A stretch of DNA of 64,000 bases from an uncultured Acetobacterium sp. GTDB lineage: Bacteria; Bacillota; Clostridia; Eubacteriales; Eubacteriaceae. A model generated the notes under the pieces. That model saw only the letters and a list, made by a program, of their open reading frames with translations. It made no database searches and had not been told where the DNA came from. The stretch covers positions 3,560,736 to 3,624,735 of the forward strand of contig NZ_OY760905.1 in the NCBI RefSeq assembly GCF_963664135.1. The letters are read 5' to 3'. Below are positions 60,855 to 64,000 of this stretch, piece by piece (the stretch's first letter is position 1; every line of letters starts with the position of its first letter). A program made the translations under genes and the position numbers.

Positions 60855-62053
60855 TACAGTTCATCCAGGATGGCGTCAAGAATTCGATGGGCTACTGCAT
60901 CCTTGGATAAAAGCGGAAGCGCTTCGGTTCTTTCAATCGTAATGATCGTCACCCGGTTGGTGGACGTGTTAAAACCGGCACCTTTTTCCTTTAAATTATT
61001 AGCCACCATCATATTCACATTTTTTAAATAGAGCTTTTCCCTGGAATTTTCAATCATATTTTCTGTTTCCATGGAAAAACCGCAAATAAACTGATCCGGT
61101 CGTTTCTTTTCGCCAATTGTTTTTAGAATATCAATGGTTGGTGTTAACACAATTTCTGGCTTTCCATCACGTTTTTTCAGCTTCTCAGTAGCATATTTCT
61201 TTGGCTTGAAGTCGGCAACGGCAGCGGCTTTGATCACGATATCCGTCTTTTCGAAATGATCCATTACCTCGGAACACATTTCACTGGCAGAAAAAACCGG
61301 TACAAACGTGACGAAGGCCGGTGGCGCTAAAGCAGTTTTTCCGCTGATCAGGGTGACATCTGCACCCCGGAGCATAGCGGCATTAGCCAAGGCATAACCC
61401 ATTTTACCGCTGGAATGATTGGTAATATAGCGAACCGGGTCAATCGCTTCGCCGGTGGGACCGGCAGTAACCAGAATGCTTTTTCCAGTCAGGTCATGAT
61501 GAAAGGCAATTTCATGGAGAATATGATTAATCAGCAGTTCTTCATCTGGTAGTTTACCAGCACCAACATCCTTACAGGCCAGCATACCAACAGCCGGATC
61601 GATAATTTTGTAACCCAGGCTTTTGAGTTTCTTTAAATTATTCTGAACAATTGGGTTTTCGTACATGGCAGTATTCATGGCTGGGGCAATCAGCTTGGGA
61701 CAGCGACAGGCCATGATGGTGGTGGTCAGCATATCGTCCGCAATACCGGCATTGATTTTGCCAATAACATTGGCCGAGGCCGGAGCCACCATAAAAAGAT
61801 CGGCTCTTTTGGCCAGACTGATATGGGCCACATCATATGAAATATTGCGATCAAAGGTATCCACAATACATTTATTGCCAGTTAGGCTTTCAAAGACGAG
61901 GGGTGAAATAAATTCCTGGGCGTTTTTAGTCATAATAACCTGGACATCACAGCCCATTTTTGCCAGACTGCTGGCCACATTGGCCATTTTATAGGCAGCG
62001 ATGCTTCCGGTAATACCCAAAACAACGGTTTTGTTTTTTAATAAATTTTTCAT
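60854..62053 (-). CDS. coaBC: Bifunctional phosphopantothenoylcysteine decarboxylase/phosphopantothenate-cysteine ligase
   Basis: Two successive steps of coenzyme A synthesis: CoaB joins phosphopantothenate and cysteine, CoaC decarboxylates the product. The 399 residues contain the flavodoxin-like CoaC half (VLGITGSIAAYKMANVAS, VAPASANVIGKINAGIADD, APAMNTAMYENP) and the CoaB half (SILVTAGPTGEAIDPVRYI, NHSSGKMGYALA, AAAVADFKPK). It is first of a four-gene minus-strand unit. The divergent gene encodes an ECF S component, a likely pantothenate importer. Confidence 0.97.
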   Translation of the reverse strand: MKNLLKNKTVVLGITGSIAAYKMANVASSLAKMGCDVQVIMTKNAQEFISPLVFESLTGNKCIVDTFDRNISYDVAHISLAKRADLFMVAPASANVIGKINAGIADDMLTTTIMACRCPKLIAPAMNTAMYENPIVQNNLKKLKSLGYKIIDPAVGMLACKDVGAGKLPDEELLINHILHEIAFHHDLTGKSILVTAGPTGEAIDPVRYITNHSSGKMGYALANAAMLRGADVTLISGKTALAPPAFVTFVPVFSASEMCSEVMDHFEKTDIVIKAAAVADFKPKKYATEKLKKRDGKPEIVLTPTIDILKTIGEKKRPDQFICGFSMETENMIENSREKLYLKNVNMMVANNLKEKGAGFNTSTNRVTIITIERTEALPLLSKDAVAHRILDAILDEL

Positions 62054-62150
62054 TGGCTTTCCTTTACGAAATTTTTTTCATTCATTTTCATAATCATTAT
62101 ACCAAACCCAGGGGCAAGGAGTAAATATAAGTTTTTATTGTAATTTTTTA

Positions 62151-62179
62151 TTGTAATTAAATACAAAGGGCGTTAAAAT
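62151..62179 (+). promoter_or_regulatory. Promoter of the ECF S-component gene
   Basis: TTGTAA (62151-62156) and TAAAAT (62174-62179) are 17 bases apart, about 50 bases before the start at 62230. Confidence 0.6.
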
Positions 62180-62229
62180 ATAGGTGCATTGTATCCGGCG
62201 TGACTGGAACGATAGCAGGAGGTTAAGAA

Positions 62230-62859
62230 ATGAAAAATACCAAGACCAATGACCTGGTCAAACTATCTTTTTTTGTTGCAATCATTATTTTGTTGGCAGC
62301 GACACCGTTTTTAGGTTATATACCGCTGGGATTTACCCGGGCCACCATTATCCACATCCCTGTCATTATTGGCAGTATTCTTCTGGGACCATTCTATGGT
62401 GCTTTTCTGGGATTTGTTTTTGGTCTCACCAGCCTGATCAACAACACCTTTAATCCCACGGTGACATCTTTTGTTTTTACCCCTTTTTATTCACTGGGAA
62501 CCTATTCCGGTAATTTTTGGAGTCTGATAGTCTGTTTTGTGCCAAGAATTCTGGTCGGCGTGGTACCACATTATATTTATAAAGGCATGAAAAAAGTCAA
62601 AAATAATGATGCTTTGGCATTGACGGTTGCCGGTATCGGCGGATCGCTTACGAATACCCTGTTGGTTATGAATTTTATCTATCTGTTTTTTGGCCAAAGC
62701 TATGCCGAAGCTAAAAATGTGGCCTTGTCCACACTGTACGGCGTAATCTTGTCGGTCATTGCCATCAATGGCATTCCAGAAGCCATTGTCGCCGGAATTC
62801 TCACTGCCGCAATATGCAAGGCATTACTGAGGTACACGAACAAAGCGGCACTCCAATAA
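62230..62859 (+). CDS. ECF transporter S component (pantothenate-type candidate)
   Basis: A 209-residue substrate-binding membrane subunit of an energy-coupling factor transporter, with about six helices (LVKLSFFVAIIILLAATPF, IIHIPVIIGSILLGPFYGA, GIGGSLTNTLLVMNFIYLFF). The sequence type and the position next to coaBC point to pantothenate uptake (PanT-like), but that is inference from neighbourhood. The shared EcfA1A2T module is not in the window. Ribosome binding site AGGAGG is nine bases upstream. A terminator is at 62905. Confidence 0.85.
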   Translation: MKNTKTNDLVKLSFFVAIIILLAATPFLGYIPLGFTRATIIHIPVIIGSILLGPFYGAFLGFVFGLTSLINNTFNPTVTSFVFTPFYSLGTYSGNFWSLIVCFVPRILVGVVPHYIYKGMKKVKNNDALALTVAGIGGSLTNTLLVMNFIYLFFGQSYAEAKNVALSTLYGVILSVIAINGIPEAIVAGILTAAICKALLRYTNKAALQ

Positions 62860-62904
62860 GGTACAGGTACAAAATACAATAATTTGAAATTGATTAAAGC
62901 AAAT

Positions 62905-62943
62905 AAAACTGTTTCGGATGAAAATCCTGAGGCAGTTTTTTTT
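62905..62943 (+). terminator. Terminator after the ECF S component gene
   Basis: AAAACTGTTTCGGAT pairs with ATCCTGAGGCAGTTTT (with wobble pairs and a small bulge) around loop GAAA, followed by a long T run. Confidence 0.85.
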
Positions 62944-62965
62944 ATTGATTTTACTTTTTATTGCT

Positions 62966-62993
62966 TTGAAATCTTTCTGAAAGAATATATAAT
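62966..62993 (+). promoter_or_regulatory. Promoter of the 5'-nucleotidase gene
   Basis: TTGAAA (62966-62971) and TATAAT (62988-62993) are 16 bases apart, 75 bases before the start at 63069. Confidence 0.6.
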
Positions 62994-63068
62994 GATTATC
63001 AAATGAAAGAAACCAAAAAGAATTTCAATATCTAAGAATCGAACAATTAAGGAATGAGGAGCAAAACG

Positions 63069-64000
63069 ATGAAAAATTGGAAAAAGAGTTTGAGTATTGT
63101 GCTGATGGTGTTTTTGGTATCAGGAGTTTGGGGATCCTCAGTTTTTGGAGCAACCGTAAACGATGACCAAACCATTACCCTGAAGATCATTCATACCAAT
63201 GACACGCATTCCCGTTATACCTATAGTGCCAAAAATAATACCATCGGTTATGCCAAACTAAAAACCATCATCAATCAGGAAAATCCTGATTTGACGGTGG
63301 ATGCCGGCGATATTTTTCATGGACAGTCCTTTGCCACCATTGAACAAGGCGGCAGCATTGCTGAACTGGTGGCCGCCGTGGGTTTTGACGCCATCGCTCC
63401 GGGAAACCATGATTTTAATTACGGCAGTGCCCGGTTGCTGGAACTGGGTGCCATGGCCAACACCAAAATTCTGGGGAACAATGTCGTCTACGCTGATTCC
63501 GGAAACTCCTTTTTTAGTGAGAACTATTTAATAAAAGAAATTGATGTCAATGGTGAGGTCATCAAAATCGGCGTGTTTGGACTGATCAGCCCGGACATTT
63601 ATTCCGATACGGCACCAGCCAATGTGGCGGGACTTTCATTTGGTACCCGGGAATCCACGATTGAAACTGCCAAGCAATCCGTGGCGGCCCTGGAAGCCCA
63701 GGGCTGTGATGTGATTGTCGCCCTGACCCACATCGGCGATTCAGATAACGGTACCCTGATGCGCAGCGATGCCATTGCCGAAGGTGCTCCGGGTATTGAT
63801 GTGATTGTGGATGGGCACACCCATGATGTGGAAAACCGCGAAGTTAACGGTACCTTGATCGTCCAAACCGGTTGTTATTCCAGTGCCGTGGGTGAGGTGG
63901 ATATTACCCTGAAAAAAGCAGTGGCTCTGGTTGCCCGGGTAGAAAGTCCCGAGGAAACTGTGACGGATGCGTTAACAGAGGAAACAGATATATTACCAGC
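63069..64000 (+). CDS. Secreted 5'-nucleotidase/metallophosphatase (3' end outside window)
   Basis: The first 310 codons of a UshA/YfkN-like enzyme that hydrolyses nucleotides or related phosphate esters outside the cell. Residues 1-31 are a signal peptide (SLSIVLMVFLVSG, ending SSVFGA). The calcineurin-like metal site is seen as HTNDTHS, DAGDIFHG, PGNHDFNYG, LTHIGDS and DGHTHD, all intact. The start ATG at 63069 follows GAGGAG. The frame is open to the last base, so the C-terminal nucleotidase domain and any cell-wall anchor lie beyond the window. Confidence 0.92.
   Translation, partial: MKNWKKSLSIVLMVFLVSGVWGSSVFGATVNDDQTITLKIIHTNDTHSRYTYSAKNNTIGYAKLKTIINQENPDLTVDAGDIFHGQSFATIEQGGSIAELVAAVGFDAIAPGNHDFNYGSARLLELGAMANTKILGNNVVYADSGNSFFSENYLIKEIDVNGEVIKIGVFGLISPDIYSDTAPANVAGLSFGTRESTIETAKQSVAALEAQGCDVIVALTHIGDSDNGTLMRSDAIAEGAPGIDVIVDGHTHDVENREVNGTLIVQTGCYSSAVGEVDITLKKAVALVARVESPEETVTDALTEETDILP

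Noticed and set aside
62054-62229. Riboswitch upstream of the ECF S component
   Set aside because: The predicted leader is only about 45 bases and shows no known aptamer.

Overview
The window looks like chromosomal DNA of an anaerobic, low-to-moderate GC member of the Bacillota (Clostridia). The gene content and order (efp - asp23 - nusB - Kae1-like - xseAB - ispA - tlyA - nadK - argR - recN, a PduL-type phosphotransacylase, a ccpN - PDRP - ppdK operon, two-subunit class I fumarase) fit an acetogen of the Eubacteriaceae, most likely Acetobacterium or a close relative. That genus call is inference from remembered gene content, not a database match. I see no rRNA, tRNA, CRISPR array, transposase or phage gene.

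Layout. Bases 1-11.5 kb hold a dense co-directional housekeeping run: translation factors (prmC, efp), a zinc-ribbon protein, Asp23, nusB, DNA repair (xseAB, recN), isoprenoid synthesis (ispA), RNA methylation (tlyA), NAD kinase, argR, pduL and lgt. From 11.5 to 18 kb come comM (yifB) on the minus strand, an EamA permease, an MFS permease with an unusually long (825 base) upstream region, a TetR regulator, and a small DUF6530-like/GIY-YIG pair behind a perfect 22-bp inverted repeat. From 18 to 25.3 kb lies arginine biosynthesis: argGH and argCJBD, divergently transcribed from a shared region with good promoters and ARG-box-like sites. Two complete OmpR-type two-component systems, divergently arranged around a dispersed palindromic repeat, occupy 25.4-29.8 kb. 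From 29.9 to 41.4 kb are trmL, a flippase-like membrane protein, fumarase, an aminotransferase, a LacI-family regulator, lipoate ligase, a TraB protein, a polar amino acid ABC transporter and a PHP phosphatase. comEA, then ccpN - PDRP - ppdK (control of pyruvate to PEP conversion) and galE follow up to 47.3 kb.

Two regions deserve attention. At 47.5-49.5 kb (minus strand) a CoA-disulfide reductase/NADH oxidase gene is followed directly, in another frame, by a complete rhodanese domain. The frames meet at a run of 11 A, so a natural CoADR-rhodanese fusion (persulfide reductase type) is split by a single-base homopolymer difference; an ArsR regulator with a CxC motif lies downstream. At 49.7-59.6 kb is an exopolysaccharide locus whose parts match the Bacillus subtilis ydaJKLMN set: a DUF2334 protein (YdaL), a processive GT2 synthase without PilZ (YdaM), a BcsB-like protein (YdaN), and a membrane protein with a degenerate GGDEF domain that keeps the RxxD c-di-GMP inhibitory site (YdaK). 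It also has a polytopic GT-C-like protein and a UDP-GlcNAc 2-epimerase. A GH8/YdaJ-like lipoprotein faces it on the other strand, coupled to ThrE-type exporter genes and coaBC. This is best read as a c-di-GMP-gated polysaccharide synthesis and export machine.

The right end carries an ECF-transporter S component divergent from coaBC (pantothenate is the obvious candidate substrate) and the first 310 codons of a secreted 5'-nucleotidase.
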